From: Adhaeribacter radiodurans
GTDB taxonomy: Bacteria > Bacteroidota > Bacteroidia > Cytophagales > Hymenobacteraceae
NCBI RefSeq assembly: GCF_014075995.1
Contig: NZ_CP055153.1
Coordinates: forward strand, 5,456,001-5,520,000
Length of the DNA: 64,000 bases
Reading direction: 5' to 3'
Below, in pieces: positions 26,542-36,066 of this stretch. The notes below the pieces were generated by a model. That model was not told the origin of the DNA, did not search any database, and worked only from the letters and a program-made list of their open reading frames with translations. The position numbers were made by a program, and so were the translations under genes. Every line of letters starts with the position of its first letter. Position 1 is the stretch's first letter.

Positions 26542-28060
26542 CAAATTAGAAATTAAAAGTTCTTGGAAGAATTTAGAAGGGTTTACAGTAGATTTTGATG
26601 AAGCGCGTGATGTTGCAGTTCTAATTGGTAGAAATGGTTCGTCCAAAAGTAACCTACTTGAAGCACTTATTTGGATATTTCGAAATATTGATCTTAAAGC
26701 ATCCTCTAAATTTTCTTATTCTATCCAGTATAGAATAAATGGTTCTGAGGTTCGCATTCAGTCAGAAGTAGACCAACAAGCAAGGGGAGAAGTTAATGGA
26801 AAGCTTGTAAATGCCTTACAACTTCGGGATAAGTGGACACCACGATATCTTGTTGGATATTATTCTGGGACCAGTGATCGATTTGCTGAATTATTTGAAA
26901 AACATGATAATTTGGCTTTAAAGGAAACACTGGAGAAAAATGCTAGTGAATCTTTAATGTTTCGCCGTTTTATTTACGCACGCCCTGAGCATGGGTTATT
27001 TGCGCTGCTTTCCTTTTACTTATCGGAGGATGAGGAAGTAATGAAGTTCCTTGAAGATTTGCCTAGAATAGAGGCATTTGATTCTGCACTTTTGATACTT
27101 CATAAGCCCCCTTGGGCACCAACAAATGCCAAAGCTGAGGACTTTTGGGGTGCTAAAGGCCCCGTTAGAAAACTATTAGAAAGTTTTCGTAGAAATAGTT
27201 TAGCTCCATTTAGTAAACTAGAGCCTGCTGACAATAAGAATCGAGGAAAGCGAGAAGTAATGTATTTATATCTTCCAGATATAAATGCTCTTCATTCATT
27301 AGCTAAGGAATACGGAAGTGATCCTCGCACCTTTTTTCAGGCTCTTGACACTATGCGGATTAGTCAATTAATACGTGATGTAAGAGTTCGAGTAAAAATA
27401 AAGGGATCATCAAGTGCAATTCACACTAGACAACTAAGTGAGGGCGAGCAGCAACTTTTAACTGTATTGGGATTGATGAGGTTTACCCGAAACGAAGATT
27501 CATTGTATCTATTAGACGAACCTGATACACATCTTAATCCAGCATGGGGACTAGAGTATTTGGATAAACTTCGAAAAATTGGTGGTATTGAAAAGAGAAG
27601 TCATACAATACTTGCCACACATGATCCACTTCTTGTATCAGGCTTACTAAAGCAGGAGATAAGAGTTATGCACCGATCTATGAATAGTGGAGTGATAGCT
27701 ATTGAACCTGAAGAGAGCCCAAGAGGTACAGGTGTAGCTGGAGTATTAACAAGTGAACTTTATGGATTAGAGAGCCAACTCGATAAATTTAGTCTGCGTG
27801 TTCTTAAACGAATTTATGAAGTTTCATTGATGAAGGACTATCCATTGCGCCATCAACACCTTAAAAGACTTCGTAAATTAGTTCCTGGGATTACACCCAC
27901 TGACTATTCTCCAGATCCCTACAGAAATATCGCTAAGTTAGCTTACGAACAAACCCTTGCTCTAATTTTAAAATCTGAAAATAATAATGATTTGAAAAGA
28001 GAAGCAGTAGATCGACTTTCAAATATGTTATATAGTGAGACAAATGGTTCAAAGCTATGA
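26531..28060 (+). CDS. AAA/ABC-type ATPase of a Septu-like pair (PtuA-like)
   Basis: A 509-aa SMC/OLD-type ATPase: Walker A LIGRNGSSKSN (residues 31-41), ABC signature LSEGEQQLLTVLGL (near 303) and Walker B LYLLDEPDTHLNP (near 325) with a downstream His switch (TILATHDPLL). There is no TOPRIM domain. The 4-nt overlap with an HNH nuclease gene matches the Septu arrangement (PtuA ATPase plus PtuB HNH). The frame starts inside hsdS (11-nt overlap), so it is embedded in the restriction operon. It is markedly AT-rich compared with hsdR/M, suggesting separate acquisition. Septu assignment is by architecture only. Confidence 0.82.
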   Translation: MRIDKLEIKSSWKNLEGFTVDFDEARDVAVLIGRNGSSKSNLLEALIWIFRNIDLKASSKFSYSIQYRINGSEVRIQSEVDQQARGEVNGKLVNALQLRDKWTPRYLVGYYSGTSDRFAELFEKHDNLALKETLEKNASESLMFRRFIYARPEHGLFALLSFYLSEDEEVMKFLEDLPRIEAFDSALLILHKPPWAPTNAKAEDFWGAKGPVRKLLESFRRNSLAPFSKLEPADNKNRGKREVMYLYLPDINALHSLAKEYGSDPRTFFQALDTMRISQLIRDVRVRVKIKGSSSAIHTRQLSEGEQQLLTVLGLMRFTRNEDSLYLLDEPDTHLNPAWGLEYLDKLRKIGGIEKRSHTILATHDPLLVSGLLKQEIRVMHRSMNSGVIAIEPEESPRGTGVAGVLTSELYGLESQLDKFSLRVLKRIYEVSLMKDYPLRHQHLKRLRKLVPGITPTDYSPDPYRNIAKLAYEQTLALILKSENNNDLKREAVDRLSNMLYSETNGSKL

Positions 28061-28947
28061 TATACATTAACTCGACTAAAATAAACCCTAATTGGGAATG
28101 GATACAGAAAGCTCGTGAGTTGACTGATGAACTTCAGAGTAAAATCACACCTTCAGAAAAGATGGCTTTCATTGAAGCAAATAGAGAAAACACTTGGGGT
28201 AATCAAAATCTTCGCAAAGCATTAATTGAAGTTATCGGCAATAAATGCTGGTATTCAGAGGTTCCACTAGAAGGGGCTGATTCAAATATTGATCATTTTC
28301 GTCCTAAAGGACGTGTAGTTGAAATTGACTGCCATTCTCTTGAAAAAACAGGTGAAGTATCCATTGGTTATTGGTGGTTGGCTTTTGACCATAAGAACTT
28401 TCGTTTAAGCTGCATTCATTCAAATCAAAGAAGAGTAGACAACGATACAGAGGGTGGGAAAGCGGACTTTTTTCCTGTGCGAGGAGAAAGGGCACCGGAA
28501 GGTACCGAGTTAGCATTAATCAGGGAAGATGTTCTTCCCATCGATCCATGTTCTAAAAGTGATATGGCTCTAATATGGTTTGGCCCAGACGGGAACTTAG
28601 GTATTGCAAAGCCTACAAAGGTACCAACACCATTTCAGGAGCAACGAATTAAAATTACTAACTGGTTATTTCATCTAAACAAGCAAGATGTACATAAAAG
28701 GCGAGTAGAGCATATGGAGGAAGTTCGAATAGCATTGAAAAATGCCGATACCGCATATAAACTTTGGAATCCCGAAAGCTCTTCGCCTGACTTAAGTTCT
28801 AAGTCCAGATTTGATTCAATACTTGATGATATTGAAAGGTTAACTGCTGATAATGCTCCATTCGCTGGTGCTAAACGCTGTGCAGTTGCTCTTGCTCGTT
28901 TATATTATTTTACCTGGATGGATGAATATTTACCGAATTATCGATAG
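28057..28947 (+). CDS. HNH endonuclease of a Septu-like pair (PtuB-like)
   Basis: A 296-aa nuclease. The HNH core is seen as Cys64 (NKCWYSE), DHFRPK (residues 79-84, with the general-base His80), then YWWLAFDHKNFRLSC with a closing Asn, and HSNQRR. This spacing fits the retron/Septu HNH family (C-x-Y-x-E then EHxxPK). It is coupled to the ATPase gene by ATGA overlap. In Septu the ATPase holds the nuclease in check until phage infection, after which nucleic acid is cut. A gap of 80 nt separates it from mcrB. Confidence 0.82.
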   Translation: MIYINSTKINPNWEWIQKARELTDELQSKITPSEKMAFIEANRENTWGNQNLRKALIEVIGNKCWYSEVPLEGADSNIDHFRPKGRVVEIDCHSLEKTGEVSIGYWWLAFDHKNFRLSCIHSNQRRVDNDTEGGKADFFPVRGERAPEGTELALIREDVLPIDPCSKSDMALIWFGPDGNLGIAKPTKVPTPFQEQRIKITNWLFHLNKQDVHKRRVEHMEEVRIALKNADTAYKLWNPESSSPDLSSKSRFDSILDDIERLTADNAPFAGAKRCAVALARLYYFTWMDEYLPNYR

Positions 28948-29027
28948 GTATTTACTTTTTACAAAACCAATAATTAGAGTTATTAAAACCTCTAAAAATT
29001 TCACTTTTTAGATAATTAATTTCATAA

Positions 29028-30986
29028 ATGCAATATTATAACCTCCAACGACTAGTATTTGATCATTTATCCAAGAAGCACCAAGAAGATAATTCCTTTA
29101 CTTTTTCAGTAAGAAGGAAATTCTCTCCAGGAAAAGAAAACAACTATTTTATAGGTACTGAAAAGACTGGCTATTTTGGGTTTACCTTTTGGTTATTCCC
29201 TTGTTATTATCCTGGAGCAGCCATCGATGCAACTTTGTTTGTCTTTGATAGAATTAAAGATGACTCATTTAGGTTGTTTTTCCAGTTTTTCACCAGCCGT
29301 AACCCAAAGGACGAACCAAATGAAGCTACCTTAGCCTTGGAACCGGAAATATACAAACGTGCAATTGAGGCAGGCTTAAATGTTTACCGAAACAGCGCGG
29401 AAAAAAAAATGGCTCATACCAATATCTATAAAAAAGATGCTATTCCCTTTGAGGAAATGGAAGCCATTCTCGATGAGTTCATTTCAGAAATCAGGAGTAT
29501 TATGGAGCCCAGTATACAGGTAGTAAAAAGGAAATATCCTAATTGGAACGACGGAACCATAACGAAGCAAGCATTTGACAAAAATGTAAAAAACCTTTTG
29601 AGTAAGATTAATCAGCCTGTTTCAGAGGTGGGAAACCTTCCAGTAGTTAACGAGGATACGCAAGAGGCTCCTACCAAACCAAACAACATTAATTACTGGT
29701 GGCTAAACTGTAATCCTTCTATGTGGAAAATAGAAGATTTTGAAGTTGGGCAGGAGCAAACGTATACCACCCACAACAGTAAAGGCAATAAGCGCAATGT
29801 TTACAAAAACTTCACCCAGGTTCAGCCGGGTGATTTACTAATTGGTTACGAATCTACTCCTACCAAACGCATAAAAGCTATTCTGGAGATTACCCAAGGA
29901 GCCCATATGGATGATGATGAAGGAGAAGTAGTTGATTTTAAAATAGTCTCCTTTGTACCCAATCAGGCTGACTGGCTCCAGCTTAAAGAACTTCCGGAGC
30001 TGGCTAATAGCCAAATAATGCGCAACAACCAGGGAAGTTTGTTTGAGTTAACCCCCGAAGAGTACCTGGCTATTTATACGCTAACTCAAAAAAGTCCGGG
30101 AGCAAAAGCAGATACTTATACCTTAGAAGAGGCCGATAAAGAATTATTCATTGATAAAACCACCATTCAGCAAATTCAAGCATCCCTAAAGCGTAAGAAG
30201 AATATTATTCTGCAAGGTGCCCCGGGAGTAGGGAAAACCTTTTTTGCCAAACGCCTGGCTTACCTGCAAATGGGTAAAAAAGATAACAGCCGGGTAGAAA
30301 TGATTCAGTTTCACCAGAGTTACGGCTACGAAGATTTCATCCGCGGTTTCCGGCCCAACGAAGAAGGTAAGTTTACCTTAACCAATGGTGTGTTTTACGA
30401 CTTCTGCCGTAGAGCCTCTAATGATGCCGGCCATGACTACTTCTTCATCATCGATGAAATTAACCGGGGCAACCTAAGTAAAATTTTTGGCGAGTTACTC
30501 ATGCTCATTGAACAGGACAAACGAGGAAAAAACTTTGCAATTCCGCTTACCTACCGCAAAGAAGGTGAGGAAAAGTTCTTCGTTCCCGAAAATGTGTACA
30601 TCATCGGTACCTTAAACACCGCCGACCGCTCCCTGGCCCTGGTAGATTATGCTCTTCGTCGCCGTTTTACCTTCTGGGACATCGAACCCCGATACGAAGA
30701 CAAATTTACCAACCACTTACAACAACACGCTATTACCGACGACTTAGCCACTGCCATTGCGCAAAACCTAACCACCTTAAATTGTAAAATAAAAGAAGAT
30801 AAAGATCTGGGCGTCGGCTTTATGGTGGGGCACAGCTATTTCTGCAATATCCCGAAAGATAAATTTGAAGCAACCAGCTGGTATAAGGAAATTGTAGACC
30901 AAGAAATCATTCCCCTACTAAAGGAATACTGGTACGATAACCACGCGAAAGTACAGGAAGCCAGAACCCTCTTATCGCTTATTTAA
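29028..30986 (+). CDS. mcrB: McrB-type AAA+ GTPase with EVE domain
   Basis: A 652-aa protein in three parts. The N-terminal domain (1-200) is of unrecognised type. An EVE (PUA-like) modified-base-binding domain covers about 222-355 (NYWWLNCNPSMWKIEDF, then VQPGDLLIGYES). The McrB motor follows with Walker A GAPGVGKTFF (near 395), Walker B FIIDEINRGNLSK and sensor GTLNTADRSLALVD. With McrC it should restrict DNA carrying modified cytosine or similar. The EVE module is the likely reader. The N-terminus is AT-rich while the EVE/motor part is host-like, so the protein is a mosaic. It overlaps mcrC by 1 nt. Confidence 0.92.
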   Translation: MQYYNLQRLVFDHLSKKHQEDNSFTFSVRRKFSPGKENNYFIGTEKTGYFGFTFWLFPCYYPGAAIDATLFVFDRIKDDSFRLFFQFFTSRNPKDEPNEATLALEPEIYKRAIEAGLNVYRNSAEKKMAHTNIYKKDAIPFEEMEAILDEFISEIRSIMEPSIQVVKRKYPNWNDGTITKQAFDKNVKNLLSKINQPVSEVGNLPVVNEDTQEAPTKPNNINYWWLNCNPSMWKIEDFEVGQEQTYTTHNSKGNKRNVYKNFTQVQPGDLLIGYESTPTKRIKAILEITQGAHMDDDEGEVVDFKIVSFVPNQADWLQLKELPELANSQIMRNNQGSLFELTPEEYLAIYTLTQKSPGAKADTYTLEEADKELFIDKTTIQQIQASLKRKKNIILQGAPGVGKTFFAKRLAYLQMGKKDNSRVEMIQFHQSYGYEDFIRGFRPNEEGKFTLTNGVFYDFCRRASNDAGHDYFFIIDEINRGNLSKIFGELLMLIEQDKRGKNFAIPLTYRKEGEEKFFVPENVYIIGTLNTADRSLALVDYALRRRFTFWDIEPRYEDKFTNHLQQHAITDDLATAIAQNLTTLNCKIKEDKDLGVGFMVGHSYFCNIPKDKFEATSWYKEIVDQEIIPLLKEYWYDNHAKVQEARTLLSLI

Positions 30987-32035
30987 TGAATATTCCGGTT
31001 CAGAATATTTATTATTTACTGGCTTATGCCTGGGACCGCCTGGAAGAAGCGGAAGCTTTTAACCGGGGCACAACCTCTTTCCAGAACATATTTGACTTAC
31101 TGGCTAAAGTACTGGTAAACGGTACCACCCATTTACTAAAACGAGGTCTAGACCGCAACTACCAGGAAGAAGAAACCCTCACCAGTAAGCTCCGGGGCAA
31201 AGTCTTATTCCAGCAATCCATCAAAGAGAATGTTCTGGTAAAAGCCTCGGCCTACTGCGCCTTTGATGAGCTGAGCTACGACATTCTGCACAATCAACTC
31301 CTGAAAGCCACCTTAAAACGTCTTACCAAGGAGCAAGCCTTAGATAAATCCATTCAGGACGAAATCCATTTACTATTACAACGCCTACCCAACGAAATAA
31401 CAGCTAAACCCGTTAAGCTTTCGGATTTCAAGCGGGTGCAACTGCACCGCAATAACAACCACTACAAGCTCTTACTCTCCATTTGCAAATTAATCTGGCG
31501 AGAGCTCTTAAGCACCGAAGAAACCGGTGAATTCCCATTTAAAAGTTTTGTGGAAGATGAAAAACGGATGGCCAACTTATTCGAGCGCTTTTTATTTAAC
31601 TTCTACAAAAAGCACCTACCCTCTAATGAGTGGCTTGTAAAACGTGAAACCCTCACCTGGCAGTTGCAACCCTTACTCCATTCAGATGACCTGAATTACA
31701 TTCCCGCCATGAAAACCGACATTAGCCTGGTTTCAAAGGACAGGTACATAATAATGGATGCCAAGTACTACCCCGAAGCCTTAAAAGGCCAATACAACAA
31801 AGAAAAAATCATCTCCCCCAACCTTTACCAAATCTTCTCCTATACCCAAAATCTCACCAATGCTTACAACAAGCAAATAGAAGGCATCCTCATCTACCCG
31901 GAAGTAACTAAAGTCCTTTCTTTATCTTACAAATTTCAGCCAGGCAATAAGGCACATATAAAAGTCTGCACCATTAATCTGAACCAAGCTTGGCAAGGTA
32001 TTGAATCGGATTTACTGAAAATTGTGGGTTATTGA
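30986..32035 (+). CDS. mcrC: McrC-type nuclease subunit
   Basis: A 349-aa partner of McrB. The N-terminal McrB-binding region (NIYYLLAYAWDRL) is followed by a C-terminal PD-(D/E)xK nuclease with Asp in MKTDISL and the Asp-Ala-Lys motif (YIIMDAKYYPEA). It stimulates McrB GTP hydrolysis and supplies DNA cleavage. The start codon overlaps the mcrB stop (TAATG), so translation is coupled. It is the last gene of the 12-kb restriction series; a weak 6-bp hairpin at about 32080-32105 separates it from the convergent TIR gene. Confidence 0.93.
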   Translation: MNIPVQNIYYLLAYAWDRLEEAEAFNRGTTSFQNIFDLLAKVLVNGTTHLLKRGLDRNYQEEETLTSKLRGKVLFQQSIKENVLVKASAYCAFDELSYDILHNQLLKATLKRLTKEQALDKSIQDEIHLLLQRLPNEITAKPVKLSDFKRVQLHRNNNHYKLLLSICKLIWRELLSTEETGEFPFKSFVEDEKRMANLFERFLFNFYKKHLPSNEWLVKRETLTWQLQPLLHSDDLNYIPAMKTDISLVSKDRYIIMDAKYYPEALKGQYNKEKIISPNLYQIFSYTQNLTNAYNKQIEGILIYPEVTKVLSLSYKFQPGNKAHIKVCTINLNQAWQGIESDLLKIVGY

Positions 32036-32129
32036 ATATGCTTTTTATAAAGTGTATGTTATTGAAAATGTAAACTGGATTGTTCAATATTCCTTCAATG
32101 AACAGGCTTACATGAAATTTTAAATATTT

Positions 32130-35100
32130 CTATTCAAGTAACTTTGATTTTAAAGCAGTGTTTATCCGGAAAGAATATTTACCTCCTTTATCTCCATATC
32201 CAATAAGAATACTGTCAGCACCATTATAGGTTAACTTCATCATTGGTTCATCTGTATGGATACAAGCAATTGCTTTACCATTACCCAGATTCCAAAACCT
32301 AATGGTACGATCATCACTGCTGCTTATGATAAGATTATCTTCTAATATCAAAGAGGTAATTGATCCATTATGCCCCCTAAAACAATGTAAAGGCTTACCT
32401 TCTTTTAGGTCCCAGCTTCTGATGGTCGAATCTCCGCTACCGCTTAATGCAACATCACCCGAAATTCCTAAACAAGTTATGGTTCTGGTATGCCCTCTAA
32501 AGACGTGCAGTGGCTTGCCTGTAGAAAGCTCCCAGCTTCTCACTGAAACATCATGCCCCTCCATCTCTAATGCATGATTGTTATGATAGCCACTGCCACT
32601 GATTAGAATATTGCCTTTTTTACAAAAGCAGGATACACTAGTAGCGTGGCCAGTAAAGATATGTAATGGCTTACCAGTAAGTAAATCCCAACTAATTAGT
32701 CTGGTATCATGGCTACTGCTAATAGCTACATTTTCCAATACTAATAAATCAGTAAGTTTTTCGGCATGAGCAGGATCTTTTTCTTTTACAAATTCTAGTG
32801 TATTTAGGAAATCATCATCTGCTATATCATTAACATATTTTCCGGCTTTTTGCTCGCTTACCTTCGGGTTTAATTCCCAAAATTTTATAGAATGATCCCC
32901 TTCTTGCCCACTACTTACAATAATATTTTCTATTAAAGTTAGGTGCTTGAAAGAGCCAGAACTAGGCACATAGAAACTCGAATAATCATAAAGCGGTTTG
33001 CCAGTATGTAGTTCCCAGGTTTTTAACCCTTCTCCCCCTCCGGTGATCAATTTCTTTCCGGTTACTATTAAACTATTTACACTACGGCTATAAAATGAAC
33101 GCAGCTCTTTACCTTTGTACAAGTCCCAGCTTATAATTCTATGATCCCACCCACTGCTAACAATAATATCATCAGCAATGGTTAAACTGATAATAGGACG
33201 ATTATGGCCTGTGTAGGTGTATAGATTTTGACCGGTAAGTAAATCCCAACTTTTTAGGGTTCTGTCTCTACTACCACTTACTACAATTTTGCCTTCCACC
33301 GCCAAACAGGTAACCATTTCGGAGTGACCTGAGAAAAAATGCACCACTTTCCCGGTAGTTAAAGACCAGGATTTAATAGAGCCATTATAGCTACCACTTA
33401 TTAAAATATTTCCCGAAACAACCAGGCTGGTTACACTTCCCGTATGTTCTGCAAAAACGTGTAAAGCCTCCCCAGTATATAAATTCCAACTTCGCAAGGG
33501 TTGGTTTTCATCATTGCAACCGCTAATCAACATATCCCCGGCAATTACCAGATTAGTAACTACCCCCATTTTATTACCAGAAGTGTAAAGCAAACTACCT
33601 GTGTTTAAGTCCCAGGCACTTATATATCCCCCATTAGATGAATCATGGTAACATCCCCCACAAGCCAAAAGGTCATCCTTAGTTGCCATATGCAGGACAG
33701 GTCCTTCTTTTTGCACCAGTGAAATTAACGTTTTACCATCTATTTTACTTATTACCTTTATAACCCCGCTGTACAAGCCTATTATTATATAATCTTTCCA
33801 AATCAGCATATCCTCTATTATATCCGGTTGTCTATAATTATTTATTAAACTTCCAATCCGGTAGTAAGGAGTGTCAATAGGAATACAAAAGCTGTTAGTT
33901 AATTCTTCATTTAATGCTACTAAAAAGCTACTAGGTAACTCGTTTAAGTGATTTCGTAGACGTTGGTGTAGCTGCAAAGCCACGTTTGTTTTGTCAATAT
34001 TTAGTATTTCCTTAGTCAGCAGGAGGGCTTTATAAATCAGGTCGGTTGCATGTGCCCGACCCGGGAAACGTTGGAAATCCTCCAGTAAAGCCTGGGTACT
34101 GGTATTCAAAAGTTTACATTTCAACCATTTAAAATTTGAGAGCAAGGCGTATGCTCTGGTACTCTCTCCTGCTTTTAATAAATGGTCTATATAAAACCGC
34201 CAGGCATATTCTTCCGGTAAATTATACGGATCTGACCAAGCCGAAATTAAATTCTGATGGTAATTGAGAGCGTTATCCCCTAAGGTATTTTGGTAATAAC
34301 TAAATAACGTTGGATGAATAGTTATAAAGCCTTGATGATAGGAAAGCAAAGCATATTTAGTTAATTGCTGCAGTTCTATTTCCGTTTCAGCGATATGAGT
34401 ACCCCATAGGTTGCTTATAATTTGCAGCGGTATACCCTCATTTTCAAATAAAGTACCTAAAGCAAAACACAGGTTTTGTTGATAGGGTGTTAAGGCGTTA
34501 AGACTATTCTGGATTACACATTTTACAATGGCGTCATCATTGGCTTTAAAGCTGTTTGATACAGGATTGTTTAAAATTGACTCATCTTGATATTTAAGAA
34601 ATAGTTTTAAAATTTCAGAATAAAAGTTTGAGTTATCTGTTGTGTTTAAGTAGGCCTGTTGTAGCAACCGTAGTAACAAGGGATTGGACCGGGCAGCTTT
34701 AATTAATTGCTCCTTACTATTTCTCTCTTTAAAATTTAATTCTTTATCTTCTTTTAAAACCTGCCTTGCTTCTGCATACTCCAACCCTTCTATATTAAAA
34801 GCAACAGCATTCGTATCATGGACTACTCTATCACTGGATGTAGTTATTAGCCTTACTGTATTCAAATCAAACCTAGGAAAAACCTGAGAATGTAAATAAT
34901 CTTTTAAAAAAGGAGCTGCCTGCTGATATGCCTTTACATTATCAATTACCAGGAAGTAATCTCCTTCTTCTAATAATTGAGCCACATCTCTACTTCCATA
35001 TACCAGTTCAGATAGTACCTGTTCTTTTCCCGTCATAGTCGAGTAAAGCTCCGTGAGTACAGATAACTCATCTTTAGTCTCCTTTAATGTAACCCACAAA

Positions 35101-35756
35101 ATACCATCCGGAAAGCATTTTTTTATGGATTCATCATGACACAAGGCTATAGCTAAACTAGTTTTCCCATTACCTTCTGCTCCCACTAAAGCAATTGGCA
35201 AGGCCTCGCGTTTACCTTTAGAAGAGAGTATTAAGGATCTTATGGATTCATAAATCTTGGGACGATGTACATACCCATTTGGCATAGCGGGAGCCATTAA
35301 AACAGGAGGTATTACATGACATTTAATGCACAAAGTAGAAATAAATAGCTCCCAATTACTATCTACATCGAAGATAAATTCATCTGCCTCATTAAAACGC
35401 CAATTGTTATTAATACCTATTTCCGAGCTGCCTTTAACCAGAAAATAAGGTAATCCTATTTCTTTTGCAAATTGCCAAGCTAATTGAGCATAACTAGACT
35501 TAAGAAATTCAGGTGTAATTATTAATATTAAACACTCTATTTTACTTAAAGCGTAAGGTAAATTTGTACGCGGCCAATCATCTGGGTTATCACTATATTC
35601 TCCTTCCCCGCTATGATTTCCATATCTGACTTTCCAAAACCTTAAATGGGAACTCCTTTCATCCTGCACTAGTTTCTCTCGCAAGTTTTGAACAAAAGTA
35701 GTTCCGTCTTTTTCAGAGTAATAGATATAAGCATTAAAGGGTTTATTTGGATACAT
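32130..35756 (-). CDS. TIR - STAND/NB-ARC-like NTPase - WD40 protein
   Basis: A 1208-aa protein with NLR-like layout. The N-terminal TIR-like domain (about 5-115, YIYYSEKDGTTF and LILIITPEFLKSSY) is followed by a STAND NTPase (Walker A VGAEGNGKTSLA near 190, Walker B YFLVIDN near 262, then ITTSS) with a helical/winged part. From about 655 to the end there are WD40-type repeats such as VSGSRDRTLKSWDL. These sensors oligomerise on detecting a phage signal, and TIR then usually degrades NAD+. In my hand alignment the catalytic Glu position (W-C-x-x-E) reads Y-A-Q-L-A, so enzymatic loss is possible. It is convergent with mcrC. Confidence 0.88.
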   Translation of the reverse strand: MYPNKPFNAYIYYSEKDGTTFVQNLREKLVQDERSSHLRFWKVRYGNHSGEGEYSDNPDDWPRTNLPYALSKIECLILIITPEFLKSSYAQLAWQFAKEIGLPYFLVKGSSEIGINNNWRFNEADEFIFDVDSNWELFISTLCIKCHVIPPVLMAPAMPNGYVHRPKIYESIRSLILSSKGKREALPIALVGAEGNGKTSLAIALCHDESIKKCFPDGILWVTLKETKDELSVLTELYSTMTGKEQVLSELVYGSRDVAQLLEEGDYFLVIDNVKAYQQAAPFLKDYLHSQVFPRFDLNTVRLITTSSDRVVHDTNAVAFNIEGLEYAEARQVLKEDKELNFKERNSKEQLIKAARSNPLLLRLLQQAYLNTTDNSNFYSEILKLFLKYQDESILNNPVSNSFKANDDAIVKCVIQNSLNALTPYQQNLCFALGTLFENEGIPLQIISNLWGTHIAETEIELQQLTKYALLSYHQGFITIHPTLFSYYQNTLGDNALNYHQNLISAWSDPYNLPEEYAWRFYIDHLLKAGESTRAYALLSNFKWLKCKLLNTSTQALLEDFQRFPGRAHATDLIYKALLLTKEILNIDKTNVALQLHQRLRNHLNELPSSFLVALNEELTNSFCIPIDTPYYRIGSLINNYRQPDIIEDMLIWKDYIIIGLYSGVIKVISKIDGKTLISLVQKEGPVLHMATKDDLLACGGCYHDSSNGGYISAWDLNTGSLLYTSGNKMGVVTNLVIAGDMLISGCNDENQPLRSWNLYTGEALHVFAEHTGSVTSLVVSGNILISGSYNGSIKSWSLTTGKVVHFFSGHSEMVTCLAVEGKIVVSGSRDRTLKSWDLLTGQNLYTYTGHNRPIISLTIADDIIVSSGWDHRIISWDLYKGKELRSFYSRSVNSLIVTGKKLITGGGEGLKTWELHTGKPLYDYSSFYVPSSGSFKHLTLIENIIVSSGQEGDHSIKFWELNPKVSEQKAGKYVNDIADDDFLNTLEFVKEKDPAHAEKLTDLLVLENVAISSSHDTRLISWDLLTGKPLHIFTGHATSVSCFCKKGNILISGSGYHNNHALEMEGHDVSVRSWELSTGKPLHVFRGHTRTITCLGISGDVALSGSGDSTIRSWDLKEGKPLHCFRGHNGSITSLILEDNLIISSSDDRTIRFWNLGNGKAIACIHTDEPMMKLTYNGADSILIGYGDKGGKYSFRINTALKSKLLE

Positions 35757-36064
35757 ACAACCAGGTTAGAGCCACAGATAATTATTTGAAAATTTAATAA
35801 ATATTCTCATATAATTATTGGGAGGGCGTTGCTAACACTTAATCTCTTGGGATCACAGCAATAATAATTTTACAGTATTAAAATTAACTATCCTGAGTAA
35901 TTAGACTGATTCTTCTGATTAACTAACATAGCGGCTTTTGGCTCCTGTAAATTCCCCAGAATAATAACCTTGCAGTACCTAAAAAATAAAGTAAAAAATA
36001 CGCCCAAGTTGGTATAAATACGTAGTAGCCAAGTAAAAATAGTTTATGACGTAAAGTAACAATA
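35757..36064. other. divergent intergenic region between TIR gene and sigma pseudogene
   Basis: About 310 bp of AT-rich DNA that must hold the promoters of the TIR-NTPase-WD40 gene (minus) and the sigma-like gene (plus). I see no exact TAnnTTTG element and no repeat worth naming. Confidence 0.35.
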
Positions 36065-36066
36065 AT

